Assembly: GCF_002266435.3 (NCBI RefSeq)
Contig: NZ_CP029426.2
Span: 6,106,001 to 6,170,000, forward strand
Direction of reading: 5' to 3'
Length of the DNA stretch: 64,000 nucleotides
Source: Bradyrhizobium amphicarpaeae
GTDB lineage: Bacteria; Pseudomonadota; Alphaproteobacteria; Rhizobiales; Xanthobacteraceae
Shown piece by piece: positions 29,385 to 37,996 of the stretch. The position numbers were made by a program, and so were the translations under genes. Below the pieces are notes generated by a model. That model saw only the letters and a list, made by a program, of their open reading frames with translations. It was not told the DNA's origin and ran no database searches. Positions within the stretch are counted from its first letter, which is position 1; every line of letters begins with the position of its first letter.

Positions 29385-29440
29385 GTCGAAAAAATCGGCG
29401 CGTTTTTCGACAACATCGCGCGTTCTGAACGCGCGATGTT
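29385..29440 (-). terminator. Tandem hairpins after tolB
   Basis: Two perfect hairpins lie back to back: AACATCGCGCGTT (29412-29424) with AACGCGCGATGTT (29428-29440), a 13-bp stem with a 3-nt loop, then GTCGAAAAA (29385-29393) with TTTTTCGAC (29403-29411). Both follow the tolB stop by 11-12 bp. T-runs occur on both sides of the strong hairpin, so termination may work in both directions. Confidence 0.7.
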
Positions 29441-29451
29441 TTTGGCGCTCG

Positions 29452-30813
29452 TCAGCCCGCCGTCGAGGATAGCAGCGGCGACCATGCCGGGTCGGAAGCG
29501 AAGCCCGGCGTCGGCACCTTGAGCTCGTTGCGACCCGAGATGTCGACGCTAAACAGCGACGGCCCGCCATTGCCGCCGGGATCGCGGAAGAACATCAGCA
29601 CGCGGCCGTTCGGCGAGAAGGTCGGACCTTCATTGTGGAAGCCCGAGGTGAGCAGCCGCTCGCCGGACCCGTCCGGCTTCATCACGCCGATCGAGAACTG
29701 CCCGCCGCCCTGCCTGGTGAAGGCGATGTAATCGCCCTTCGGCGACCATACCGGGGTCGAATAGCTGGCGTTGGTATCGTCCTTGGAGAAGGAGATCCGC
29801 TGCGCCTGTCCGCCGCCCGCCGCCATCACATAGATCTGCGACCGGCCGCCACGATCGGACTCGAAGCAGATGCGGGTGCCGTCCGGCGAGTAGGACGGAG
29901 ACGTGTCGATCGCCGGCGTGTCGGTGAGGCGCGTGGTCGAGCGCGAGCGCAGATCCATCACGAACAGATTGGAATTGCCGCCCTGCTGCAGGCTCATGAT
30001 GACGCGCTGGCCGTCCGGCGAGAAGCGCGGCGCGAAGGTCATGCCGGGGAAGTTGCCGACGATCTCGCGCTGGCCGGTCTCGATGTTGAACAGATAGACC
30101 TTCGGATCGCCCTGGCCGAACTCCATATAGGTGATCTCTTGCGAGTTCGGCGAGAAACGCGGCGTCAGCACGAGGTCGGCGCCGCGGGTCAGATAGCGCA
30201 CATTGGCGCCGTCCTGGTCCATCATCGCGAGCCGCTTGACGCGGCGCTCCTTCGGACCGCTCTCGTCCACGAACACCACGCGGCTGTCGAAATAGCCCTT
30301 CTCGCCGGTCATCCGCTCGTAGATCTGGTCGGAGATGATGTGGGCGATGCGGCGCCAATATTCCGGCGAGGTGAAATATTGCTGGCCGGCGAGCTGCTGG
30401 CCGGAGACCACGTCCCACAGGCGGAATTCGGCCTTGAGCCGGCCGTCGGGCTGGCGCGTCATGCGGCCGGTGACGAGGGCCTGCGCGTTGAGCGTCTTCC
30501 AGTTCTGGAATTGCGGCGCGACGTCCATGTTGTTGATGCGCTCGATGAAGGCGGCCTGGTCGATCGGCGCGAACAGGCCGGAGCGCTTCAGATTGTTGGT
30601 GATGACCTGCGTGACGCCGTTGCCGACGTCGCCGTCGGACGGCGAGCCCGGCAGGAAGTTGGTGATCGCGATCGGGATCGGCTGGAATTCTGTCGGGTCG
30701 ATACGAATTCGCGGCTGGGCCTGCGCGAAGGCCTGTCCGCCCCCGAGCATCGCGAGCGTCGATCCGGTCAGGGTCATGAAGCGACGGCGGTTCATCGATC
30801 GAACGTCATTCAT
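29452..30813 (-). CDS. tolB: Tol-Pal system beta-propeller protein TolB
   Basis: The 453-residue periplasmic protein has an N-terminal anticodon-binding-like domain (about 35-165) and a six-bladed propeller of PD40 repeats ([52 protein letters not shown]). It binds Pal and TolA during outer-membrane constriction. The signal peptide contains [12 protein letters not shown], a twin-arginine-like motif, so Tat export is possible. Starts at 30840 (GTG, overlapping tolA), 30813 and 30795 are all in frame. None has a strong ribosome site, and I give the middle ATG. Confidence 0.95.
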   Translation of the reverse strand: MNDVRSMNRRRFMTLTGSTLAMLGGGQAFAQAQPRIRIDPTEFQPIPIAITNFLPGSPSDGDVGNGVTQVITNNLKRSGLFAPIDQAAFIERINNMDVAPQFQNWKTLNAQALVTGRMTRQPDGRLKAEFRLWDVVSGQQLAGQQYFTSPEYWRRIAHIISDQIYERMTGEKGYFDSRVVFVDESGPKERRVKRLAMMDQDGANVRYLTRGADLVLTPRFSPNSQEITYMEFGQGDPKVYLFNIETGQREIVGNFPGMTFAPRFSPDGQRVIMSLQQGGNSNLFVMDLRSRSTTRLTDTPAIDTSPSYSPDGTRICFESDRGGRSQIYVMAAGGGQAQRISFSKDDTNASYSTPVWSPKGDYIAFTRQGGGQFSIGVMKPDGSGERLLTSGFHNEGPTFSPNGRVLMFFRDPGGNGGPSLFSVDISGRNELKVPTPGFASDPAWSPLLSSTAG

Positions 30814-30836
30814 TGCAAAATTCTTTTGTTCGGATG

Positions 30837-31796
30837 TCACAACATATCTTTCAGGCCGAAAGTCATCGGAATGAGCTTCCAGCTATCATACTGCTGCTTC
30901 GGCATGAACGAGTAGACCTGACACTGCACGATGGCGCGCTTGGCGCTCTCCGCCACTGCCTGGGCGATCGACCGCGACGGTCCCCTCACCGCGACCACGA
31001 TGGGGTCGGACGCCAGCGATCCGTCGATTTTCATGGGAATGTCGATGTCGGCTTCGTACTGGTCGGCATCCTGCCCGTTATAGGTCGGCGTGAAGCAACG
31101 CTTCACAGCGCCTTGGAACGCACCGCGCCAGGTCGCAATGTTGTTGGCAGCCGTCCCGGTCGCCGCTCCCAGCGAGGCCGACGCATTCAGCGCCGAGCCG
31201 GTCTGCTCGTGCCGGGTCGCGGCACGCTTGTCGAGGTCGCGCTGGATCTGCGCGGGATCGAAGCTGCGCTCCTTCGGCTTGGGCTGTTGCTGCGGCTGCA
31301 CCGCCGCAACCTTTTGCTCAACCGGCTTCGGCGGCGGCTTCTTGGTCTCCAGCTTCTTCTGCAGCTCGGCGATCGGATCTTCCTTGGCCGGGTCGGGCTT
31401 CTTTTCCGGCGGCTTCGGCTCTTCCTTCGGCTTGGCCTCGGCGACGGGCTTGGGCGGCTCGGGCTTCTTCTCCACCGGCTTCTCGACCGGTTTCGGCGGC
31501 GGCTCCGGCTGCGAATTGGTCTTGATCAGCTCTTTCTTCTCGGTGACCTTGCCGACGGCGTCTTCCTCGGGCTTGGCTTCCGCGATCTTCTCGACCTTGG
31601 GCTTGGGCTCTTCCTTCTTGCCGGTCTTCTGCCCGGCCATCATCTTGGCGAGCTGATCGGTCGAGATGATATCGATCGGGAGCGACTCTTCCGGCGCGAT
31701 GTAGGCCTTGCTGCTGAAGGTGACGAGCCCCCATCCCAGCACGAGCACGTGGAGGGCAATCGACGCAACGAGTGTCTTGTCGACGTTCACCTTCAC
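30837..31796 (-). CDS. tolA: TolA-like cell-envelope protein
   Basis: The 319-residue protein bridges the inner-membrane TolQR motor to TolB-Pal. It has a single membrane helix near the N-terminus ([18 protein letters not shown]), a long charged Lys/Glu/Pro-rich domain (about 55-185), and a C-terminal globular domain (about 215-319; [20 protein letters not shown], then VKGPSRS-like [18 protein letters not shown]). The sequence of the charged part differs from the E. coli Ala-rich helix, as in other alphaproteobacteria. It starts 4 bp after tolR and overlaps the possible GTG start of tolB. Confidence 0.9.
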   Translation of the reverse strand: MKVNVDKTLVASIALHVLVLGWGLVTFSSKAYIAPEESLPIDIISTDQLAKMMAGQKTGKKEEPKPKVEKIAEAKPEEDAVGKVTEKKELIKTNSQPEPPPKPVEKPVEKKPEPPKPVAEAKPKEEPKPPEKKPDPAKEDPIAELQKKLETKKPPPKPVEQKVAAVQPQQQPKPKERSFDPAQIQRDLDKRAATRHEQTGSALNASASLGAATGTAANNIATWRGAFQGAVKRCFTPTYNGQDADQYEADIDIPMKIDGSLASDPIVVAVRGPSRSIAQAVAESAKRAIVQCQVYSFMPKQQYDSWKLIPMTFGLKDML

Positions 31797-31800
31797 CGGC

Positions 31801-32253
31801 TTAGGACCCCTGATCCGCTTCCGTGACGAGGGCGAGCTTCTTGAACCCGGCGCCGGACAATTGGCCCATCACCTTGGCCACCGTGCCGTAATCCGCCTTC
31901 TTGTCGGCGCGCAGATAGATGCGCTCCTCAAGCCCGCCGCGGGCGTCCGTGATCGCCTTCAGCTTGGGTATCAGCTCGTTGATCGCGATCTCGGTGTCGT
32001 TGATGAACACCTTGCCCTTGATGTCGATCGACATCTGGATCGGCTTCTGGTCGTTGTTTTCGAGGCTCTTGGCCTGGGTCTGCGGCAGGTCGAGCGGCAC
32101 GCCGACCGTCAGCATCGGCGCCGACACCATGAAGATGATGAGCAGCACCAGCATCACGTCGACCATCGGCGTGACGTTGATCTCGGCCACGACGGGCTTG
32201 CGCCGGCCGCGGCGCCCGCCGCCTCCGGACGAACTCGCAACGTTCATGGCCAT
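31801..32253 (-). CDS. tolR: Biopolymer transporter TolR (ExbD family)
   Basis: The 150-residue inner-membrane protein forms the proton-driven motor with TolQ. The single membrane helix contains the essential Asp in NVTPMVDVMLVLLIIFMV. The periplasmic domain has IYLRADKKADYGTVAKVM, typical of ExbD/TolR. A Gly/Arg-rich cytoplasmic N-terminus (GGGGRRGRRK) precedes the helix. It lies between tolQ and tolA with short spacers, clearly in one operon. Confidence 0.96.
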   Translation of the reverse strand: MAMNVASSSGGGGRRGRRKPVVAEINVTPMVDVMLVLLIIFMVSAPMLTVGVPLDLPQTQAKSLENNDQKPIQMSIDIKGKVFINDTEIAINELIPKLKAITDARGGLEERIYLRADKKADYGTVAKVMGQLSGAGFKKLALVTEADQGS

Positions 32254-32296
32254 GATCGCGTGCCCAAATTGCCCTTCACACTATACATGCCGCCCG

Positions 32297-33013
32297 TCAG
32301 CCCCGCTCGTCGATCTGACGTGACAGGATGGCGGAAAATTCATCGGCGAAGCCTTCCAGCCGCTGGGCCTGCCGGTTCACCTCGGACGTGAACTTATTGT
32401 AGAAGATAGTGGCAGGAATGGCGGCGATAAGGCCGACCGCGGTCGCAAACAGCGCTTCCGCGATGCCCGGCGCGACCACCGCCAGAGAGGTATTTTTCGA
32501 CGCCGCGATCGACTGGAAGCTCGACATGATGCCCCAGACGGTGCCGAACAGGCCGACGAAGGGGCCCGCGGAGCCCACCGTCGCGAGCACCAGCAGGCGG
32601 CGCTCCAGCCGCTCGACCTCGCGGGCAATCGAGACGTTCATGACCTTGTCGATGCGCATCTGAAGGCCGGCGACCGAGCGGGCCTGGTTCTCGAACGAGC
32701 GCTTCCACTCGCGCATCGCCGCGACGAAACAGGCCGCCATCGAATGCGTCGGCTTGGCCGAGAGGGTGCGGTAGAGCTCCTCGATCGATTCGCCGGACCA
32801 GAACGCCTGCTCGAAACGGTCCATCGAACGGCGGGTGCGGGCAAACAGGAAGATCTTGTCGATCGCGATCGCCCAGACCCAGACCGAGCAGGACAGCAGT
32901 CCCAGCATCACCGCTTTCACGATCCAGTGAGCCTGCCAGAACAGCGCGATCAGCGACACGTCCGCGGAAGCGGCAACCGGAAGGGCTGACTGAGCCACGT
33001 CGGCCGGATTCAT
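32297..33013 (-). CDS. tolQ: TolQ proton channel protein
   Basis: The 238-residue protein has three membrane helices. The second and third hold the channel motif: TVGSAGPFVGLFGTVWGIM and APGIAEALFATAVGLIAAIPA, with the conserved Thr and Pro residues. The ATG at 33011-33013 follows GAGAGGAT; an in-frame start 16 codons earlier lacks this support. It is the first gene of the tolQRAB operon. The thioesterase gene ybgC, often found just upstream of tolQ, is not there. Confidence 0.95.
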   Translation of the reverse strand: MNPADVAQSALPVAASADVSLIALFWQAHWIVKAVMLGLLSCSVWVWAIAIDKIFLFARTRRSMDRFEQAFWSGESIEELYRTLSAKPTHSMAACFVAAMREWKRSFENQARSVAGLQMRIDKVMNVSIAREVERLERRLLVLATVGSAGPFVGLFGTVWGIMSSFQSIAASKNTSLAVVAPGIAEALFATAVGLIAAIPATIFYNKFTSEVNRQAQRLEGFADEFSAILSRQIDERG

Positions 33014-33486
33014 AAGCAGTATCCTCTCAAGGCGATCGTTACCCGATGTACCGGCCAGCAAATGGCTGCCGGTTCCCCAATGGCCGCGCTAGAACCGGCG
33101 CGGCCGGCAAGCCCGCTCAAAGCCTTGTCTTTTGGGGTGCAGGGGCTCGTCCAAAGCCGGCCGTCTGCATTCCCTGCCAAGATGTCAAAACTATGGGCCT
33201 CGACCCCGAGACCTTGACCATGGCCCCGACTTCGGGCTTTGGGCGCGACTGTCCGCCCTTACCAGAGCCCGGCGTTGGTTAATGCGGGGTTACCGGGGGC
33301 GAATTTGGCTGCCGGAAAGGTAGGCAGCGCAGGAGGTTGGGGCGGTTCATGTCCGCCAGCGCACTGGCTCCGGCCCCTCCCGATCCATGAGGTTCCGTGG
33401 CCCCCCTTCCCAGGAGCTTGTGACCGGAACGATGCCTCCGCCGCGATCGAGCCGGGGCCCGCCGCATCCCACGCCGCGATGGCGCG
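33014..33486. other. 473-bp intergenic region upstream of tolQ
   Basis: No ORF here has a plausible start, ribosome site or recognisable domain. It should hold the tol operon promoter; I could not place -35/-10 elements with confidence. Near 33284-33298 TTAA-TGCGGGG-TTAC is one base away from a CtrA box. Confidence 0.5.
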
Positions 33487-34248
33487 TCACGCCGCCGAAG
33501 CGGGCTCGGGGCAATTGGTCAGCTGCGCGGGATCGCCGACGGCCGTGCAACCGCCCGGCACGTCGCAGGTCACGACCGTGCCGGCTCCGATCCTGGCGAA
33601 ATCGCCGATGCTGAGGTCGCCCAGAATGGTCGCGCCGGCGCCGATATAGACGCCCCGCCCGATCCGCGGCGAGCGCGTCGGCAACGAGCTGCCGCGGCCG
33701 ACGCTGACATTCTGGAGGATGGTGACCTCGTCGCCGATCACCACATCGGCGCCGATCACGATCCCGGTGGCGTGGTCGAGATACACGGACACCCCGATGC
33801 TGGCCGCCGGATGAATGCTGACCTGCAAGAGGTTCGACGCCTCGTTCTGGAACAGCAGCGCCGCATCGCGATGATCATGACGCCAGAGCCAGTTCGAGAC
33901 GCGCCAGGCTTGCAGCGCGACATAGCCTTTGAAATGAAGCAGCGGCGCCAACAGACCGGCGATGGCGGGATCGCTGCGCACGATCGCCTGCAAGTCGCGG
34001 GCAGCAGCTTCGATCAATTCCGGCGCGCCGCGAAAGGCGTCGCGGGAAAAGGACGTGAAACGCGCCCGCTCGGCGGCGCTTCCGCCAAGCCTGCGCCCGA
34101 TCAGATCGGCCAGAGCAGCCGCAAAACCATCATGCGCCAGCACCGCATCGACAAGCGACCTGCCGAAGACGGGATCGAATGCGCATGCGCGCTGCGCCTC
34201 CTCTCGTATCTGCTGCCAAAGACGATCGCTCGTTGCAGTCACGGTCAT
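33487..34248 (-). CDS. cysE: Serine O-acetyltransferase
   Basis: The 253-residue enzyme makes O-acetylserine from serine and acetyl-CoA, the first step of cysteine synthesis. The N-terminal helical domain (about 1-140; AFRGAPELIEAAARDLQAI, LHFKGYVALQAWRVSNWLW) is followed by a left-handed beta helix with hexapeptide repeats (IHPAASIGVSVYLDHATGIV, VIGDEVTILQNVSVG, RIGRGVYIGAGATILG). His in LDHATG is the catalytic position. The ATG at 34246-34248 follows GGAGG; the adjacent GTG is less well spaced. The gene is divergent from the desaturase. Confidence 0.95.
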   Translation of the reverse strand: MTVTATSDRLWQQIREEAQRACAFDPVFGRSLVDAVLAHDGFAAALADLIGRRLGGSAAERARFTSFSRDAFRGAPELIEAAARDLQAIVRSDPAIAGLLAPLLHFKGYVALQAWRVSNWLWRHDHRDAALLFQNEASNLLQVSIHPAASIGVSVYLDHATGIVIGADVVIGDEVTILQNVSVGRGSSLPTRSPRIGRGVYIGAGATILGDLSIGDFARIGAGTVVTCDVPGGCTAVGDPAQLTNCPEPASAA

Positions 34249-34543
34249 CACCGCCTCCGGTGTCCTGGTGCGCTCGAATATAGCCGGCGGACAATCCGCG
34301 CGCCACGCCGCACCGGAGCACCATGCCGCAGCTCCCCGTGAGGCTACGAGCTTGCGCGCCTGGTGCCTGCGACCATATAGTCAATCGAATGTTCGGCCGA
34401 CGCTGCTTTGCCGGGAGGTCCACGCAAAGCAGGCCGTTCAAGCCCGCGCGGTGGTCCGCCATCCGCGGGTTTTTCGTACCCGGCGGTCTTCCGCGCTGCC
34501 GACGCGAATCCCGGATCCCCTTTACCTGAGGTCACTCCAGAAT

Positions 34544-35707
34544 ATGTCGCCCAACGCGCCCGCCGACGACCACCACGACGACGTCATGTATCCCTCCGCC
34601 ATACCGTTCGTCCTGGTCCATCTCGGCTGCTTTGCGGCGATCTGGTCGGGCGTCACGTGGCAGGCCGTCGCGATCTGCGGCTCTCTTTATGTCGTGCGAA
34701 TGTTTGCGATCGGGGCGGGCTACCATCGCTATTTCTCGCATCGGGCATTTTCCACCGGCCGCGTGTTTCAGTTCATCCTGGCCTGCCTCGCGCAAAGCAC
34801 CGCGCAAAAGAGCGTGTTGTGGTGGGCGGCCAAGCACCGGCATCATCATCTGCATTCCGACACCGAACTGGACGTGCACTCGCCGCGTCAGCGCGGTTTC
34901 CTGTACAGCCATCTCGGCTGGATCTTCTACCGGGAGCACGACGCGACCGATTTGGTGAAAGTCGGCGATCTCGCGGTCTATCCCGAGCTGATGTGGCTGC
35001 ATCGGCTGGAGCTGCTGCCGGCCTTCGTGCTTGCAGCGCTCTGCTTCCTGGTTGCGGGGTGGCCGGGTCTGATCGTCGGCTTCCTGTGGAGCACTGTGCT
35101 GGTCTATCACGCGACCTTCTGCATCAATTCGCTGGCCCATGTGCACGGACGCAAGCGTTACGTGACGGGCGATGACTCCCGCAACAACTGGCTGCTGGCG
35201 CTGTTCACGATGGGCGAGGGCTGGCACAACAATCACCACGCCTATCAGAGCAGCGTGCGACAGGGCTTTTACTGGTGGGAGATCGACGTCACCTATTACG
35301 TGCTGAAGCTGTTGTCCTGGTTCGGCATCGTCTGGAACATGAAGGCGCCGCCCGAACAGGTGCTGCGCAACGAGCAGCCGCTCGGCGCCCGCGTCATCAA
35401 TCGGGCAGCCCGCGAGCTTGCCGGGCGGTTCGACGCGCCGAAGCTTGCACACGCGCTTTCTTCGGCGCTGCACCGGGCCGACCCGACCCAGTTGCAGCTG
35501 CCGACGCTGCACGACATCCTCAATCGCGCGCATGACGGCGTCGACGCGCTGACCCATTTGCATCTGCCGAGGATCCCGACCCGCGAGGAGTTCCTCGCCG
35601 AGGCCAAGGCGATGTTCGCGCGGACGCGATCACTCAACGAGATCGTGGATCACGCCTACGAACACTTCCTGGCTTCGGTTCGTGCACAGCTCGTGACGGC
35701 GCGCTGA
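34544..35707 (+). CDS. Membrane acyl-CoA (delta-9 type) desaturase
   Basis: The 387-residue protein introduces a double bond into fatty acyl chains at a di-iron site. All three histidine boxes are present: HRYFSH (about 64-69), HRHHHLH (about 101-107) and HNNHH (about 228-232). Four membrane helices surround them. The C-terminal 100 residues form an added helical region not part of the core. The ATG at 34544 follows GAGG at a long distance. The open frame continues upstream over the cysE antisense strand, and that part was rejected. It is divergent from cysE, and the 295-bp gap has no further gene. Confidence 0.9.
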   Translation: MSPNAPADDHHDDVMYPSAIPFVLVHLGCFAAIWSGVTWQAVAICGSLYVVRMFAIGAGYHRYFSHRAFSTGRVFQFILACLAQSTAQKSVLWWAAKHRHHHLHSDTELDVHSPRQRGFLYSHLGWIFYREHDATDLVKVGDLAVYPELMWLHRLELLPAFVLAALCFLVAGWPGLIVGFLWSTVLVYHATFCINSLAHVHGRKRYVTGDDSRNNWLLALFTMGEGWHNNHHAYQSSVRQGFYWWEIDVTYYVLKLLSWFGIVWNMKAPPEQVLRNEQPLGARVINRAARELAGRFDAPKLAHALSSALHRADPTQLQLPTLHDILNRAHDGVDALTHLHLPRIPTREEFLAEAKAMFARTRSLNEIVDHAYEHFLASVRAQLVTAR

Positions 35708-35733
35708 ACCCTGCTGTCATGCGAAGCACGGGC

Positions 35734-35913
35734 CTATCGCTCGTGCGCTTGCCCGTGCCCTTGGCCGTGCACCACTCCGCAAAACGCGCGCCCGCCGGCA
35801 CAGGGGCGAAAACGGCAATCGGGATCGGCGGCGCAGCCGCCATAGACGAGGCCGACATAGCCCAGCACCGCGAAGGCGGTGATGCCGAGCAGCAGGCGGG
35901 TGCGGAAGTCCAT
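35734..35913 (-). CDS. Small Cys-rich single-helix membrane protein, hypothetical
   Basis: The 59-residue frame starts at the ATG complementary to 35911-35913: MDFRTRLLLGITAFAVLGYV forms a membrane helix, then a Cys-rich segment (YGGCAADPDCRFRPCAGGRAF) and a His/Gly tail. Four cysteines in about 20 residues outside a hydrophobic helix suggest a real exported or membrane microprotein. The ribosome site is weak (AAGACG). No family was recognised. It is convergent with the desaturase. Confidence 0.45.
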   Translation of the reverse strand: MDFRTRLLLGITAFAVLGYVGLVYGGCAADPDCRFRPCAGGRAFCGVVHGQGHGQAHER

Positions 35914-36033
35914 ACGTCTTGGTGCCGCCGAACCCGGTGCCGGTTCGGAGACGCCCCGATCATCGCCGAGCTTTGGCCCGGGCCTGACGCGCATTGACGC
36001 GCGCGGAGCTCCAACGCGCCTCCCAAAACCAAA

Positions 36034-36064
36034 CCGCCCGCCTGCGGGTTGCGCAGACGGGCGG
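36034..36064 (-). terminator. Terminator of the DUF2852 gene
   Basis: CCGCCCG-C-CTGCG (36034-36046) pairs with CGCAG-A-CGGGCGG (36052-36064), a long stem with one internal mismatch. On the minus strand it is followed by TTTGGTTTTGG. It lies 65 bp after the DUF2852 stop. Confidence 0.75.
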
Positions 36065-36128
36065 CTCGGGGCCATCAGGACTTTGGGGGCATGCGCCTGA
36101 AGGCTTTGCGAGGCATCAGGCTTGAAGG

Positions 36129-36620
36129 TCAGCCCTGCTGCTGGTCGGCCGGCGGCGGGGTCGGACGCGTCTTGTGCTGCGCCATGAACTGGTCGAACTC
36201 TTCCTTGTCCTTGGCGTGGCGCAGACGATCGAGGAAGTTCTTGAACTCGACCTGCTCCTCCTCGAGCCGCTGCAGCGTTTCAGAGCGGTACTCGTCGAAG
36301 GCGCGGTTGCCGGAGGACGGCGGGCCGAAGCCGAAGCCGAAACCGCGGCGCTCCATGCGGCCGCGCATGCGGTCCATCTTGTACTGCATCCGCTCCATCT
36401 TGTTCTGCCAGCGGTCCTGATTGCTCCAGCACGACATTCTTCTGCTCCCGAGTGTGAAAAAGAGAAGGGCAAGTCCGATCGGCCACCAGATGATGAAGCC
36501 GAGGATGGTCACGGCGATCCAGCCCGGATGCCAAGGCGTATCAAGCATGCGGGGACGCTCGTACGGTTGGTGTTGGTCCGAAGGGCCGCGCCAGCGATTG
36601 ACATCAGCGGTGTAGGCCAT
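36129..36620 (-). CDS. DUF2852 membrane protein
   Basis: The 163-residue protein has one or two membrane helices (about 31-53; WIAVTILGFIIWWPIGLALL) preceded by an aromatic/Pro-rich segment and followed by a long charged helical tail. The tail has a Met/Arg-rich coiled stretch (MERMQYKMDRMRGRMERRGF) and a second helix (EEEQVEFKNFLDRLRHAKDK). This is the DUF2852 layout, common in Hyphomicrobiales, function unknown. I chose the ATG at 36618-36620, which follows GGAGAAGG. A perfect palindrome just upstream matches the one at the neighbouring tetR gene, so it is probably a TetR target. Confidence 0.85.
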   Translation of the reverse strand: MAYTADVNRWRGPSDQHQPYERPRMLDTPWHPGWIAVTILGFIIWWPIGLALLFFTLGSRRMSCWSNQDRWQNKMERMQYKMDRMRGRMERRGFGFGFGPPSSGNRAFDEYRSETLQRLEEEQVEFKNFLDRLRHAKDKEEFDQFMAQHKTRPTPPPADQQQG

Positions 36621-36652
36621 TTCCTTCTCCATGACGGCATCAGCCGTTGTGA

Positions 36653-36671
36653 ATGTAAATAACATTTACAT
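36653..36671. promoter_or_regulatory. TetR operator candidate before the DUF2852 gene
   Basis: ATGTAAAT-AAC-ATTTACAT is a perfect palindrome ending 32 bp before the DUF2852 ATG. Seen as ATGTAAA-N5-TTTACAT it has the same arm sequence and spacing as the site at 37490-37508. Repression by the adjacent TetR protein is inferred. Confidence 0.65.
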
Positions 36672-36738
36672 AGCTAGACCATCCCGTGATTTTGTCAAGC
36701 CGGCCGCCTGACACGCCCGCGTGATTATTTGCGCAATT

Positions 36739-37491
36739 TTATTTCGGCTTGCCCCAAGGACCACCCGGAGCACCGCCGGGCGGCCCGCCTGAACCGGAGG
36801 ATGCCTCCGGCGGCACCGGCGGCGGCTCGGGCCCCCTGGGCGGAGGGCGGCGGTCGGTCGGGAAGCCGAGACCGCGCAGATAGATCAGCACCTCGGCCTC
36901 CAACAGCTCGTCCGGCGACATCGGCAGCTTTCGTCGCGCGGCGTCGCCGCGGGAGAACAGCGAGGCCACGCCGTGCGCCATCGACCAGATGTGCAGCGCC
37001 ATCATCATCGCCGGCGGTCGCGGCGTGCCGGGCGGCGCCAGCGCCGCGAGCCGTTCGGCCGCGGCGCGAATGATGTTGAATGCGCGCTCGCTTGCGGCCT
37101 GCAGCGCGGGATTGGCATCGACCGGCAGGCCGGATTCGAACATCGCGTTGTAGAAGGCGGGCTCCTCGCGGGCGAAGGCGAGATAGGCCTTGCCGACCCG
37201 CTCGAAGGCCGTGACCGTGTCGGGGCGCCCGTCGTCCCAGGCCGCGGTCAGGCGCGCCTCGAACTGCTCGAAGCCGCGCTGGGCGATCGAGGACAACAGC
37301 TCGTCGCGGTCGCGGAAATGCCGGTACGGCGCCGCCGCGCTGACGCCGGCCATGCGGGCGGCATCGGCGAAGGTAAAGCCGGCCGCGCCCTTCTCGGCGA
37401 TCAGCCCGAGAGCGGCCTGCAGAAGTGCTTCCTTCAGATTGCCGTGGTGATAGCCGCGCTCGGCGCGGCGCTGCTCCTTGCGCCAGCTCAT
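36739..37491 (-). CDS. TetR/AcrR regulator with WHG C-terminal domain
   Basis: The 250-residue protein has an N-terminal helix-turn-helix (LKEALLQAALGLIAEKGAAG, then MAGVSAAAPYRHFRDRDELL) and a C-terminal WHG-type ligand domain (IWSMAHGVASLF). The last 40 residues are Pro/Gly-rich and probably disordered. It reads towards the DUF2852 gene. Its start codon overlaps an operator-like palindrome identical in design to the one before that gene, so it probably represses both itself and the DUF2852 gene. The ligand is unknown. Confidence 0.88.
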   Translation of the reverse strand: MSWRKEQRRAERGYHHGNLKEALLQAALGLIAEKGAAGFTFADAARMAGVSAAAPYRHFRDRDELLSSIAQRGFEQFEARLTAAWDDGRPDTVTAFERVGKAYLAFAREEPAFYNAMFESGLPVDANPALQAASERAFNIIRAAAERLAALAPPGTPRPPAMMMALHIWSMAHGVASLFSRGDAARRKLPMSPDELLEAEVLIYLRGLGFPTDRRPPPRGPEPPPVPPEASSGSGGPPGGAPGGPWGKPK

Positions 37492-37508
37492 GTGAACGAT
37501 CTTTACAT
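37490..37508. promoter_or_regulatory. TetR operator candidate overlapping the tetR start
   Basis: ATGTGAA-CGATC-TTTACAT, with wider flanking symmetry (CTC on one side, GAG on the other), covers the tetR start codon at 37489-37491. It differs by one arm base from ATGTAAA-N5-TTTACAT at 36653. Confidence 0.6.
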
Positions 37509-37592
37509 GAGCCGGGCGCGAAGGTCACTAGCAGGAATCGGGCGTGATTAACCCCATCCATCCCAAGGCGACGTCGGGGCCGTCGCGGCAAG

Positions 37593-37958
37593 TTACATCT
37601 GCGGAATCGGCAGAACGGGCATGACCTCGATCGCCTCACCCGGGAAGATTGCGAAATGCGGATGGTTCTCGAACAGTTTTGCCGCCTCTTCCTGCGAGGC
37701 AGCCCGCACCACCGTGAAGCCGGTCAGCGCGTTGCTGATCTCGGTGATGCCGCGTCCGTCGATCCTGCGGGTCTTGCCGAGCGGGCCGCCCATCTCGACG
37801 ATGACGTCCTTGTGCTTTTCGACCCAGCCGTGCCAGGCGGCCATGCCCTCACGCTCTTTCGCCTTCCGTTCCGCCTCGGGCATCGCATGCCAGGCCTTCA
37901 TTTTTTCGCCGCTCATGCTGCCGAGATAGACGGCGAGGAAATTGTGTTGCGTGCTCAT
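37593..37958 (-). CDS. YciI-like small protein
   Basis: The 121-residue protein from the ATG at 37956-37958 (ribosome site GGAGAG) has the YciI/DGPF ferredoxin-like fold pattern: FLAVYLGSMSGEKMKAWHAM at the N-terminus, a central VIVEMGGPLGKTRRIDG, and FTVVRAASQEEAAKLFENHP near the end. Function is unknown; members of this fold may be hydrolases or ligand binders. It lies 38 bp downstream of a DGPF protein gene and is probably cotranscribed with it from the ECF42-type promoter at 38476-38504. Confidence 0.78.
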   Translation of the reverse strand: MSTQHNFLAVYLGSMSGEKMKAWHAMPEAERKAKEREGMAAWHGWVEKHKDVIVEMGGPLGKTRRIDGRGITEISNALTGFTVVRAASQEEAAKLFENHPHFAIFPGEAIEVMPVLPIPQM

Positions 37959-37996
37959 CGGTCTCTCCGTTGTTGGGTCTTGTTGCAGCCGCGGTC

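Noticed and set aside
33132..33467. Short frames before tolQ
   Set aside because: Arg/Pro-rich shadows with no ribosome site; ybgC could not be recognised in any of them.
33962..34543. Upstream extension of the desaturase frame
   Set aside because: It crosses the cysE gene on the opposite strand and lacks any membrane or desaturase feature; the ATG at 34544 gives the family-normal N-terminus.
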